Source: Rostratula benghalensis (Eukaryota > Chordata > Aves > Charadriiformes > Rostratulidae). Taken from it: a stretch of 64,000 nt of DNA. Both the position numbers and the translations under genes were made by a program. Below the pieces are notes generated by a model that was not told where the DNA came from, searched no databases, and saw only the letters and a list, made by a program, of their open reading frames with translations. Shown here in pieces: positions 11,301 through 24,060 of this stretch. Each line of letters begins with the position of its first letter. Positions within the stretch are counted from its first letter, which is position 1. The stretch is taken from positions 1,414,101 to 1,478,100 of the forward strand of contig VXAI01000083.1 of the NCBI GenBank assembly GCA_013399305.1. The letters run 5' to 3'.

Positions 11301-14300
11301 AGAGGATCAAAGGAATCAGCCTAAGTGCAGGCAGTGAGCCCGCAGTTGGGAAGGGCTTGGAGCCCGTCCAGCCACTGCTCGTGGTGGTTTGAAAGGTCCC
11401 CCTAAAAGGGGGATAACAGCAGGCTTTAGTTCAATGCACCCCACAAATTACTAGGTTTTGATGGGCCAGGGAGTAGCTAGAAATCTTAATGGAGAGAGAG
11501 AAAAAAAGATCTTTCCACACTGTTAGTGGGGTCTGCATTTCAACATTTCTCTCAGCAGAAGAAAGGTGAGAAGGGCTACTGAGAAATGGCAGCAGGTATT
11601 ATTGTGGAGTTCCCAAAACCAGGGCAAGCTACAAGCTTTGTCGTGGACAGCCCTTTCCTCCCCAAAAAGCCTGTATTGTGATATGACCAGCTGTGAACAT
11701 GAAAGACCAACTTCTCCAATACCCTTGTACTTTACGTACATGTACCATAATGCCTTTAACCCCCACCACCACTCATTTTTGGAACCATCCTCGTTTTGCA
11801 TACAAAGCCGTCTACAAAATGAATCTGTTCTGATGACTCAGGATCCCCTGCTATTACCAACTTTTTAAAACAAATGTAAGACCAGGATTAAAATGGAGAG
11901 AGGAAAAGCTTTACATTAGCACACATTAGCTTTACTTGGAAGATCCTCATATTTTTGCGGTTGATGTTGCACCAAGAAATAAGAGCACTGGATGACCGCA
12001 GACCTCCTGATGATTGCTGGGACCTGGAAAACTGATGGAAAATGGGTAAAAGGGTGCTAACAGGGTGGAGTTCAAATAAAAACCCAACAAGATGTTACAA
12101 GAAAACATCTTTAGGATGGGTCCAAAAGGGGTATTTGCAGTATTCTGCTAATGTATCCCTTCAGAACCAGCACAGTATGCCTGGTCACCAAGAAAAAACA
12201 TTAAACCTACCTACTGTCACTCCTCATTCAGATAAACTCACAAACTTCAAATGTTACAGAATACACAGTAACACCACCAGTGCTGCTGTGAACCAATATA
12301 TGGGGTGAAGGCGAAAGGATTTATTTATCAACTTATGTCTTGAAAAACTCAAGCAATATTTTTAAGGAAACCATCAGTATGAACCAAACCCCACCAGCTC
12401 AGACCAGAACTCCACTAAGCCTCATCTTCAACAGTTTCCAGCGCTACATTTTTTGGAAGATGCAAGAAAACCAAAATTGCTGTGGAATAACTTCTCTGAG
12501 GATGCATCTTCTCATCCCTTGATTAATATTTGGTTTATAAGAAGCATGTTTTTAAGTCATACTCTAAATAATACTCAGAAGTAGTCTTGTAATCAGGGTC
12601 TATTTCAGACTACAGACTGGTTGAAAGTTTCCTTTCTATTTTTCTGTCAGAGGCAATACCTGAATTACACCAATAACATTATGTCTGGGGGGGTTTTTTT
12701 TGATCTGTTGTTCCTTCCAGACACTCTTGCGGTACACTAACGCAAATGCCAAGAGCCACGAAGAACTGCACTCCAGCTCTGCATCTGGTAGGTTTGCGTA
12801 AAAAATAAATTTAATCAAAAAGTTATGAAGACGTAGCAAGTTCCCCTTTTTAACCAAGTCACTTTATAGGCAGTTATAATCTCCTATTTTACCAACTCAG
12901 ATTTAGTGATTAAAGTATAAGTGAACTAATGGTTCCTATTGTATATACCAAAGCAATACACAGAAGATTTGACAGAAATACAAGAGTAATGCCCTCTAAA
13001 ATTCAACTTTCTCCTTGCCAGACACAGTGCTTAATAGACCTTCGGCTAAAGTCCAGTTTTGCGGTGCTGATACCAGTAAATTCTTTAAAGAAGAGATCAT
13101 CATTACTGATGAACTTATAAGAAAATTTCTGAATGCATTTAGAAATGAAAAAAACCCACCCTGGAAAACAATATTTCGTCAAGTAGAGTCCAATCCCATC
13201 AACCTTTCTCTAAAGATGCTCTTGTCAGCATCACAGAGCAGGGTCTTGCTGCCTAAGGACATGGAGATCCAAACAGCTTTAAATGTCTTATCCTACCCAC
13301 TGTAAAATTTCTGATTATCACCGTGAATCACTGGACTTACACATGTATTTTCCTGGCAGAAGAAAAAAAGTTAACGCTCATTTCTGTTAACTGTAAATGA
13401 TGAAGATACCCATTCGGGAAGAAAAATTCCCAGAAGCCTTGTGCTCTTGTGAGCTACTCAAAGACTGAACTTGAAGTAACTTCTGCTTAAAAAGTGCTGT
13501 GAAAATTAAACATGCAAAATCAGTAAATATATTATTTCCTACTATTAGCTCAAACAAATTACTCAATAAAATTACACTACATTTTCATTTTAAAATCACT
13601 TCTGATCTGCTAGTTGGTAATGAAAATAACAGGTCATTAAAACGGCAGTTATTACAAGTGTATGAGAAGTAAAAACAAGGCATCAAATATAATGATGTCA
13701 TTGATATTCATTTTAGTTTCCGCTATATCACTTACATGCTTTTTATTTGTTTTGCAATAGACTATTAAAAAACTATATACATAAAATATTATATGTTGCA
13801 ATAGATTAAAAATGTAGTGTAGGCACCAAACCAGGAGTAGTATCACTTAAATAGAAATACATGATTTAAAGATAACTAATAAGCAGTAGCCAGCTGGGAA
13901 AGGACTGAGAAACCTTGACACAGGGGAAGAACTGGGCTGTTGGGGGATAAAAGGCACACAGTTAAATCAGCCATTGCAAAACTTACATCCCAAACACTTT
14001 ATGAAAACCAGACTTTAAAAAAAAAAAAAAAAAAAAAACAACCAAACCCCAAAGTCCCACAAGGTTTCACAGCCACTTAAACCTGGTCGCAGGAATTAAA
14101 TGTTCTTTCTTGGACCACGTCTGTCATTTACCTCCTGTGTTGAAATATCATGAAATTCCCAATTAGGGCCAGGTTTCCCCAGGGTGGCCGCTCTGCACAA
14201 GGCAGCTCCATGTGTGGCATCCCAGCTCCGCGATGACAAGCCCCCACTGCCCTCCTGGTCTGCAAATCTAGGGGAGGAGGAAGAGGAGAATAAGAGGGAT

Positions 14301-15029
14301 GGAAGCGAAAGCGCCCAAAAGGTTGTCCACCAGGAGATGTGGGGTTTCAACCTGCTCTGCACCAGGCCAGGTGTGTTTCAGCACGGCTCACTTTATGGGA
14401 GGCAAAAAACCCCAGAAAACCTTTAACTGGGATGCAAGTGAAAGTGTGGTGGGATGCTCTGCTGCCTACGGCAGTGCTGGTTTTAGACAGCAACTTTGGG
14501 GGGCTGTTACTGAGCTGTTGCATTTCATGCAAGTGGTTCCTGAGTATCTGTGGTGCTCACACAGGTCTTTGCACTCCAGATGCACCCATGTAGTGAGATT
14601 ATCATCATTAATGCACTTTAAGGAGTAATTATTACATTACAGAAAAACAGCCTTTACAGATTCAATTTATTTTAGAAGATAAAATAAAATCCCAAAGTCA
14701 GAGGGGTTTGTCCAAAAAACTACCACTCCTTCCCACATCCAAAGCTGGATATTTGGTCTCAGTTCTAGAGCACAAACATTTTTTTTTCTGTGACTTTTTT
14801 TGGGGTCTCTCTGAGGTCTTCCACAGAGGCACGGAGAAGTGCTGCCTAACTGTTAATTTTTGCCATCCTCCTTGAACATGAAAGTATTAATGTAATGTGT
14901 TCCCACAGTAAATCAGCAAATGGACTTGCCTGAAACAAGGCAAAGAAGAGAATATAGCGGGGTACTGAAGACGCGGGGTTATTGAGCTGAGCAGGCGAGC
15001 TTACAATGAGACAAAAACTGTACTTTCTT

Positions 15030-15660
15030 AATGGTGCTTAACAGATCTGAGCAATATATTGTGCAAACATCTGGTGTTCCAGTGGTAAGATGGATCACGT
15101 GGATGGATGATCAAATACAGCAAGGCTCATCGCTCTTCCATCGGAGCCGCATGGTCACGCAGTGAAGGCGCATCTTTCTACTTGCTCTGGCTGCTGATCT
15201 ATTGATTTTGAAGCGCTCTGATTCCCCCTGTGTCTGGCTGTGGATGCAGAAGAGATGAAGCAACTGGGAAATCAGCAAAGCAGCAAGCTGAGCAGTACAA
15301 ATTGGTTAAAATTATTTAATACTGGGAAGCTGATCTAGACACCCCCTGGTAATACTGTCAATTAAGTGTATGAAATTAATATTAATTATCAATAATGAAT
15401 TGTTTGCAAGTGTAATAATGAATAGAGGAAAATAATAATAAGAAACACAGCACATTTACAATGCAAAATTGTTGGCTGCCTCTGAGTATTTCCTCTGAAA
15501 TATATTGTAGTTCCTTTAAGTACCACATTCATAAATATGTTTTCTCAGTATTTGAGTTGCAAATCAGTCCAGACAGATTAGAAAGTGCCATGATGTACAC
15601 AGCAAATGTACACGCTGACATTCCGTCTGATCCAAGAAGTTATATTAATTAAAATAAAAT
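15030..15660. promoter_or_regulatory. Candidate noncoding regulatory element (TAAT-rich)
   Basis: A moderately GC, non-repetitive core (about 15110-15260) is followed by a cluster of homeodomain-type cores (TAAT/ATTA) at about 15355-15425. The composition is like that of conserved noncoding elements near developmental genes, but conservation cannot be seen from one genome. Low confidence. Confidence 0.25.
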
Positions 15661-18600
15661 AAAAAAAAATCAGGAAAACACCTTACAGAGATACTGAGCA
15701 AGAGCAGTCATCTTTGAAAAAGAGGAAATCAGCAGCACTTGGAAAGTATTTTAACAAGAGAAAAAAAACACTAGAATATCACTGCCAGCCCATGCTGATG
15801 TGCTGATGCTTATCAACAGATAGTAATAACTTTCTTCTCATGTTGGGGGGAAAAAATAACCCAAACAAAACCCCAAAAGAAATGGCAACCCTGTTCTATA
15901 AGCAAAGAAATCTCCATCTCTGCTACGTAATTTATAATTAGTTTTAACTATTATCTTTAATCCATTTATGCATTAAATGTGAACTTCGCTCTGCACCTGC
16001 AAGGAAGAGATGCCAGCACAAAAAGAAGCTGTCAGAAAAAGAAAGGCATGACTTGGTGGTTGAGAGGCCATGGAGCTCCCTGGACCCAAAGAACTGGTGG
16101 CCAAACCCTGATTTCATCTGCCTCCCCTCTCCTGTGCACTTTTTCTTCATTCTAGTAATTAACAGTCTTTTGCTCTCTAACCTTACCTTTAAAAGGATGG
16201 AAACCACCAAACACAGGAAAAACATTTTCTACCATATGTAGATGACATGTAGGAAGAAATGCTCAATGTCAAATATTTTTTTTTATGATGGTAAAATAGC
16301 ATAGCTATTTAAACAGGAGTGCAATTTTTGTGGGTGTCTCTATCAGTCCGAGGGAAACACATCCCCCTTGGCATGGTATCTTCTACGGAAATCTTCTCCT
16401 TCAATGTTAAAGATACTTATGCTCTCAGAGATGCGGGAGAGGCCTTGATTCTAACACCACTAACAAGGGCATCAGATTGTAGAGTGTCTCACCATGAGAT
16501 TTGGTCAAAATACATCTTTAGAGAAATATTTCCTTCTAGGACTACTTTTCTCCTCCCCCAAAAGTTTTCAAAATACTCCCACTCAACATATGGTGCAAGC
16601 ATAGTCAAGTCCAAAGGCACAATAACTGTTCATCACCAATTATGTTTTTTTTTTAAAAAAAAAAACACCCTCAAATTTGTTTATTATAAGACCAGAAATT
16701 AAGTTTTCTCTATTTGGGATCATTTTACAGTGTTTACTTAGCTGAACTGAAAGGTGACACTGGTTTATAGGTTAGGGAAATATTTGGTATGGGAATTCTA
16801 GCTAACTTGTATGGGATTTCCAGGGCTGGGCTCTAGGAGAGCCAGACCCAGCCAGAGGGGCAAGAGGGTACAGCGATGGGGACGGTACTGGAAAAAGGGA
16901 TGCAAGCAGCTGATCTTTCAGTTAGCCTAGTTTTCAAATCTGTGTGCAATAAGTGAAGAAAAATGGAAACTGGTGAAAGCATCAGTTCTCCCATGGTATT
17001 TTCCACCAGCTAGGAGAAACAGACAGATGTAGTTTCTTCTGGAGTAGTCACAGTCCGGCACAGTGAGTGCCCAGACACAAGCAGCTGTTGGACATCCAGG
17101 AATTAAACAGCTCATGCTTCTAAACCAAACCCAGTTCACAGCAGCTGTTTAGAAACATCAGACAGCTAATGCTTAGTCCTCCGTTTCAGAACCTACACTT
17201 CCAGCAAGGAAGAATTAAGCTGCAAATGTTCATTTAGTTAATTTAGTACCAAAAGCAAATGCTTTCTTTCCCCACAGGACTCCTGTGGACCCAAGGTTGG
17301 GCTGTGCATTGTGTCCAAGAATTCCATCACTTCAGGACAGCAAGCAGGAGGCCTTTAGGCACCACAGCTGATGCAGAGCTCAGGAACAGCTGGATGAGGT
17401 GAGCAAAAAACCATTCCATACCACAAAAAAATGAGCTGTATGTGCATTAGTCTGATAGTACAAGTCTCCATACAAATATATGGTCATTTTCTTGAAGGAC
17501 CTGCACAATAACTGAAGAGCTGATGAACTTCAGGAACCCATAGTATCATAAGCAGTATTAATCCTTTTTTAGATCCATGTATATAATGATAGAACAGTTA
17601 TGCTGCTTGAGGGGCATAAATATCATTTATGAAGACAATCATGGCTAGTTCTTTGCAATTATTTTTAATAGAAACATGAATCTCGGTTAAAGCCAGATTT
17701 ATACGCACTCTCACTAACCCAATGCCAGGACCTTTGACCCCAAATTGTTTAGGAAGTAGAGAACTCTCCCCTACATAGGGCATTTCTGCTTCAAGTGTTC
17801 AATAAGCAGCAAAGAGTAAGACCTCTGAGGGTTAAATCTTCTGGCATCCTTAGTGCACATCATGGACTTAGCCGAGTCATGAAGTTATATTTTATAGTTG
17901 GCACACTCTGGAGGAAGCTCTTACACCCCAAACAAACTCATTGTTTGTTTGCAAGTGGAAAAAAAATTATTCTAACTCCAGGAAATGAAAGCAGCATAAA
18001 GAGAAAAAACAACTTTAGTATCTATCAACATTATAAAGCTACTCTAAGTAGCTATTATTATGAGCTGATACATGGCATTTCTGCCCTTCTTCCAATCTGT
18101 CTCAAAAGCAAGACATTCAGCATTACTTATTCAACCAAAACCAAAATAAAAATAGAAGAACCCAGATTAAGTGTTCATTCCATTTTCATTGCTCCTGTTG
18201 CTTAAGGAAAGCAGCAATGCAAACTGAATTACATTGAACTCATATGATACGTACAGTAAAGAAATAAATGCAAATTACTTACACAGATTCTTCCAAAAGA
18301 CCTTTACATTTTTTTTTCATAAAATAATCCATTACTGAAATGCATTTGTAGGTGCAACATACAAGTTACTTCAAAAGCTCTCAGCAATTTATTTTTTTTT
18401 ACAGGAGCTTTTATACAGAAAAAAAGTAATTTCCAGTTGAAATGGTAAGAGAAACTGAGACATTGATAGTGTCACATTGGGATTCCAATAGGAAGATTCA
18501 GGCAAACAGTGCTTTCAGTGGGGAAAGAGCCACCAACACCTTTAGTAATGAGTAGTGATGAGAGCCCTGACCCTCTCCCAGAGCCAGAAACAGACCACTG

Positions 18601-21600
18601 AAAAAAGTTGCCACAAACAAATAACTGAGGGCAGCCACCCCCTCACCTCCATCCCGCTGCCTGCCAGCCCTCCCTCTGCTCCCACGTCTCCCTTTCCCCG
18701 CTGATGGCTGGGCTACCCAGGCTGACACCCCTCTACATGTTGCAGGGCTTTTTGCAAGAGCCTGGGGGAAATTACTGTCCCTCCTCCAGATCCTGTCTCG
18801 GAGCATCACTAGAGATCCCACTCGGTTCTGTTCTAATTAGAAACGATTTCCAAATTAAGCTAGTCAAGATGTACACCAGCCACCTGGATGGGGGGTGTGG
18901 GAATGGCTTTGCTCAGCCACCCCAGAGCGGGGACCCTCCTGCCCACCTCCCTTCCCAGCAGTCAAACTGCTTGGGTTTTAAACAAAAATCTGATTTGCTT
19001 TTTAAATGAGACTATTTCAGAGCATCAAAAGGCAAGTGAATACTAAAATTGAAATTCATAAGAAAAGCTTTAATTTGGACAGGAAAAATAGGGATAACAA
19101 ACTATTCAGGGTACCGCTTCCCTCTGAACGGAGGTATGTGCTGGTTCACGCTGGATCCGCTTCAGGAACCAGAAATCAGTTTGCACATTAAAAGCAGCTG
19201 CAGTCCTCTGAAATTTATGGGAGATAAAACAGTTCTGAATAATACAGGTCCTTTGACATGAACTTAAAATTATTTTTTTTAAATAAATTGACTGTGGGTT
19301 TATTTATAAGCCCAAGCTTTGTGCAGCTCACGACACTGCTCAAAGGGGAGGAAAGACAACCTTCAGCTGGTGTAAACTGTCAGAGCTGGAATTTAAAGGA
19401 ACTGGGACCATTTATGCTAGTAAAGGTCTGTTCCGTAGTACTGCTCAGGATCGTATGAATCCCTTCTCTTTCAGGAGAAGGGCTGTCTGAATGTCACTCA
19501 CATTGCCCTTTATTTTTATCCATTAGACAAACAAAATGAATGATCACATTTATGCCGCGGACAGAAAGCAGACCCCACAGGCTATATGTTGTGAAAAGAA
19601 CTCTTTCTACTGAGCAAGATAATGCTTGAAAAGGTGAATGAAAAGATTTTAGTAAAGAGGAAAATGTCCCTGTAGGACCCTTCCTAATTCTGAGCTCTTC
19701 AGTAACGTAAGCCTCACTAATCCATACCTAGCTGTGAGTTCAAATGAAAAATTCATTAACTTTGTGTCCTTTAATTTATTAGGTGTAGTAACACTCCTCA
19801 TCAGGGGAAGGGCTGAAAGGCGGGGACAATCAGGGCTCTTTTATTCTTTCTGCAAATCTACAGGCTCACAAAGGGAGAGGACTGGTTTGTGAGAAATTAC
19901 ACTCGCCTAATTAGAAGAGCTGCTGTTTGCTCTCACAGGCAAACCAAACTCTCACAGGCCAAAGCCAACCAAAGGAAAAATGTAAAATCTGCCATCAAAT
20001 ACCTGAAATGGCTACGGCTAAAACCATTCCAGGACCAGACAACAGTAGAGGCATCTCAGTGACCATTTTATCCTACAGTGGTACATAAAGAGGGAATACA
20101 TTAGGAATAAGACTATCAAAGACTTTTGTAAAGTGAATTAAAGCTGAAATCTGGGCTGCCCACACTGTGGCAGGACTAGATACTGTTTTATATCCACTAC
20201 ACCAACTGGTAGATACCTCTTAAACCCATGTTATGGCATGTTGTATTTTTTCCCAGCAAACTGCCTCGGAAAGCTAAGTTTGGGGGTGAGAAGCGAGAGC
20301 AGAAACTATAGAGGATAATTTTTTCTCTGGAGGCTGTCTCGATCTAGGGGCTCAGAGTCCCTTTCTGCTCAGCTTCCATGGCTGAACCTGGGGATAAGAA
20401 ACTGCTCCCGCCTTTTTCATCAGCCTGATAGAAGGATTCAGTTTTATTCACAGTAACACAATATTTTTGTCCTTATATGACCCTCCCTGGTGTCCCTTCC
20501 CTCCCTGTTTGGAAAGGAGTAAATGATTATCCTTATTTTCTGCCAGGAAACACAGATAGCGAGTGGGGTGAAATGGACCGCAGCCAGGGCACAGCCAGCA
20601 GCAGAACTGTGCCTCCAGCCTGCCAGTCCCAGGACCTATTAACATCAATGCTTAATTAGTGTTTACATTTTCCAAGCAAAATGTAAACACGTATCTGCAC
20701 CAGCCAATACCAGCTGTGACGGGAGAGTGATGTTATCCAAAAGCAATTTCCTCTCCTTTCAAAGGGGCATCTCCAGTAGGTAGGACCATAAAACAGCATC
20801 TGAATCGCGACACCTCATATTGTGCATTTACAAAGCACAGCAGCAGGGGCACATCACCAGTTATGAGGCAAAACCAGTGACTATTCAGACTGTCAAAAAA
20901 GCTAAGTAGAGTAGTTAGAAAAGAAAAATTAATAAAAAACACAAACCAACCAAAAAAACCCAAACCACAATACAAAACACTCCAATCCTTTCAAGGATTC
21001 TGCAGCAGTCATAGATAATTTCAATTATGGAAATACAAACTGCCTCAATAGACATATAGATATACTCTTTGAAGACACAAATTATTGATAACAAAATTAA
21101 TTGTTCTTTGGAACAGCAGAAAACTCTGAACAGCTGTAAAAAAATGTTCACAGTGAAATCTGAGTCTAGTGGAGGTTAATCTGGGTTTAAGTTTCTTTAC
21201 AGATACTAAAATGAAGTCCAGCTGAGCCAGAAGTGTATAAAATCAGCTTGTCTCTCATGCCTGTACCTTGCTTGCAAAAACAATACAGGTGCTCCAGCTG
21301 TTGGCCCTCCACCCCCCAACAGAGATGCCCTATTTACCCAAACATGTGGCATGTCCCTCTGTCACTAGAAGTACCCTCCCGACAAATGTCTCCTTCCTTG
21401 TGGTCTAAGTGCTCCCACTTCAGGGAGCAGGCAAACAAACAGTTGGAGGAGAAAGTCACACATGTGAGCATTTTCTGCTGTGATTACTGAAAAAATAAAT
21501 CGGCAAACATTCTCTGTCACCGATATTCCTAAAACCTCTGTCACATGGGTGTTAAGATTGCAATTGGTCACAGTTTCATGGGGGATGAATACGAAGGGGA

Positions 21601-23519
21601 AATAATAGCTTATGTTCATCTATCATCAAGTGCTTTCTTCAAATATTGGAAATTAGGAAAGTGCTACATCACCTCCTGTATGTCCTAAAAGTCAAAGAAA
21701 AAGCCAGTTGGTCCCCCTTCTCTGTAGGGCAATCATGGAAGGAAGCTGTAGGGGTAGAAGATGAACATGTTTCTTGAGCAGTGGAGCTGAAGCAAGACAA
21801 TTTTTCTGGATAGGGTGTGCACAGTCACGTATTTCTCACTAACAATGTGCCATGCTGAAAATCAAGTGTAAATGTTGATCTTACAGCCATAAATTGAATC
21901 CCTCTGGTGTGGGGGAAAACCATAATTGAGAACAACCAGAGATGATGCTTAAAAAACCATAACCAACAGTTAACTGTACTTAAATGGCCATCAGTGCTTA
22001 CATACAACATCAGTACAAGAACAGGTGAGGTATATAAGGTGCTAACCCAGCTGCTTAAAGGAGGCAGATTTAAAAGATGTGTGCAACATGCAACCATCTC
22101 TGATGTTGAAGACCACAATCCCATAGTGTTACCAAATGCATAACCTGTAATAAGTAACCTGGTTACCTGGCAAGAACAAGAGGACATTCACGCTCAGGTG
22201 AGAGGCACAGCGAAAGAGCTGGAAAGACATTATAAACTATAATAAGAAAGTAAATAACAGAGCAGTATCTTTATTCCATCCTATTTTAAGGGGGGGAAAC
22301 ATCTGAAAGCAAAAGAGCACCTGGGGATACAGACACGTTATCACCATAGCTTGGATAATCAGTTCTAGTAGCTTTTCTTCCAGTACAGTCATATGTATTT
22401 ACTGTAGAGGAATTGCTCATGCAATTAAGAACATATTCATGACTGCAGAGTCCCCAAACCAGCCTTTGATCCCCAAAAGTGGGACATGTGAGAAAGAAGG
22501 TGCAGGACTGTCCCCACAGCAAGCGAGGTCAGTATTATCACAAACTCATATGCGGGTACGTAGCATAGTTCTTGGTAAAGCATAAATCACAGGAATTACT
22601 ATGCAAATATATATTTAATTTTCTAAGCTGCACTTGTATTCTTCTTTTAATTTTTTTTTAAACTGGAATTAAGTTCTGTGATTGCCCTCCATGCAAGGAC
22701 AACTTTAGCACAGAGCTGGGTGTAATCTGTCCCTGAGGCACTAGAATAACCAGATTAAACGAAAATCACAAAGAGGAAATTTGCAAGGACCACCTTTGTG
22801 ACTTAGAAGAATAAACCAATGTGCAGGTGCTGGTATTGTATACCTGCTGAAAACATATAACTGTAGCAATGGGTTTTGGAGGTTTATTGCTGTTTCCAGA
22901 TCTCACCACTCTTGCCCGCCTAGAGGAATTCCATCCCCTGCCTCACTTGCTCAAATATAATTTATTTTGCAGCATCCCACCCAACCTGAAGTTGGGTGAT
23001 AAGTGTATTTCACAAAGTAGGTCTCACCTGGGGAAGTTGTACACCACTCTGTTTGGAGCTGACACCCACAGAAGCAACTCAGCAACCTGGATATTGTCAC
23101 TCCAGTTAACTCTTAATCTTTTAGAAATAACAGCTTTGAGTCATGGTAGGATGGTACAACATGAAACATTTATTTGCATGCCACATCAAGCTAGAAATGT
23201 GGATTGCATGTATGTGAGGGCACTAAGGTTGAAAATTATTTATTATGAAACATAACTTTGCAAAGGCTGAGCTAGACACCTTTGATGTTTCTGAAGAGCA
23301 CCATCTGAGCTCATTTTTGGAAGAAAGTAGCTAGCTCGGTGATATCTTCATTTCTTGAAGACAGTTGTTCCGTCTCTTTTCTATACTGTATGTTCCACAT
23401 TAAGTCATTATCTATGCTGTTCACTCCATTAATTCTGCTAGTTTTATTAGCAAAGTTCTGCTGCCTGGTCCTGTAGCAGTGACAAGCATTTCTAAAAGCT
23501 AATCTGACAGATAATGACT
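15661..23519. other. Intergenic, no gene recognised
   Basis: AT-rich unique DNA. It holds a T10A11 palindrome at 16645-16665, the forkhead inverted repeat at 20659 and an A/C-rich tract at about 20933-20975. The longest open frames (17795-18205, 136 codons; 22869-23255, 128 codons) show no recognisable domain and are treated as chance. Confidence 0.65.
20659..20690. repeat. 13-bp perfect inverted repeat with paired forkhead cores
   Basis: Arms at 20659-20671 (GTGTTTACATTTT) and 20678-20690 pair without mismatch around a 6-base spacer. Each arm holds a forkhead-type core (TGTTTAC on one strand, GTAAACA on the other), so the element presents two head-to-head FOX sites. Pairing is seen directly; FOX binding is inferred. 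Confidence 0.75.
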
Positions 23520-24060
23520 CCATTAAGTGTTGAATACTAATTGGTTTACATCAGGGGCCTGAAATTAATTGATGTAAATAAATTAGCACCTGAGCATGCA
23601 TCACCCCAGCTTTGGATTTTCCTAAATACCAATGATTTTTAAAGCTTGTATCTTCAGCAAAACGCAACGGAATATAAACAGACAGGATGAGTAATTAAAA
23701 TGTGGCAACAAAATAAGACTATCACAATGAGCTTAACAAAGATTGTTTACCTATTGATAGAAAGGGTAGTGCCTGCCTGTACAGTCTGTTTACACTGCTC
23801 TCACTCATACAAAAGATACTTTTCTGACAGCTTCCCAAAGATATAATTATCATTACTATTAATAACAGTGACTATGACCCCCACACCATTACTAAGATTT
23901 AGTGAAGTTATGTGATACATAGGGAATGCATGCTATTAATCACAAACACCTGCCCCCCCGCCCTTATAAGTCAAGCCTTCAATTATTAATTCAAGGAATT
24001 ATTAGTTAATTATTAATTTGAGGGATTAATAAAAAATATTTTGTTTTAAAAGGATAAAAC
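23520..24060. promoter_or_regulatory. Candidate noncoding regulatory element (TAAT/forkhead-rich)
   Basis: Dense homeodomain-type cores plus a forkhead-like TTGTTTAC near 23742, with two 11-bp direct repeats (AATTATTAATT at 23981-23991 and 24008-24018). No coding potential. The motif content suggests a developmental enhancer, but AT-rich DNA yields such motifs by chance too. Confidence 0.22.

Larger units (their letters stand above)
4151..15029. other. Intergenic, no gene recognised
   Basis: Mixed AT-rich unique sequence with no recognisable coding exon. It contains A or T runs (4603-4628, 4789-4810, 14017-14038), an (AATC)n array at 8212, a pyrimidine tract at 8286 and a small CpG-containing patch at about 10050-10110. 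Open frames are at most about 140 codons and none looks like a known protein. Confidence 0.7.

Noticed and set aside
13015..13305. 96-codon + strand frame with a protein-like stretch
   Set aside because: No recognisable family, no splice or promoter context, and the lysine/asparagine-rich content follows from AT-rich DNA.
17795..18205. 136-codon + strand frame in AT-rich DNA
   Set aside because: Longer than usual for the composition, but with no domain, no Kozak context of note and no neighbouring gene signal.
22869..23255. 128-codon + strand frame
   Set aside because: No recognisable protein; judged chance.
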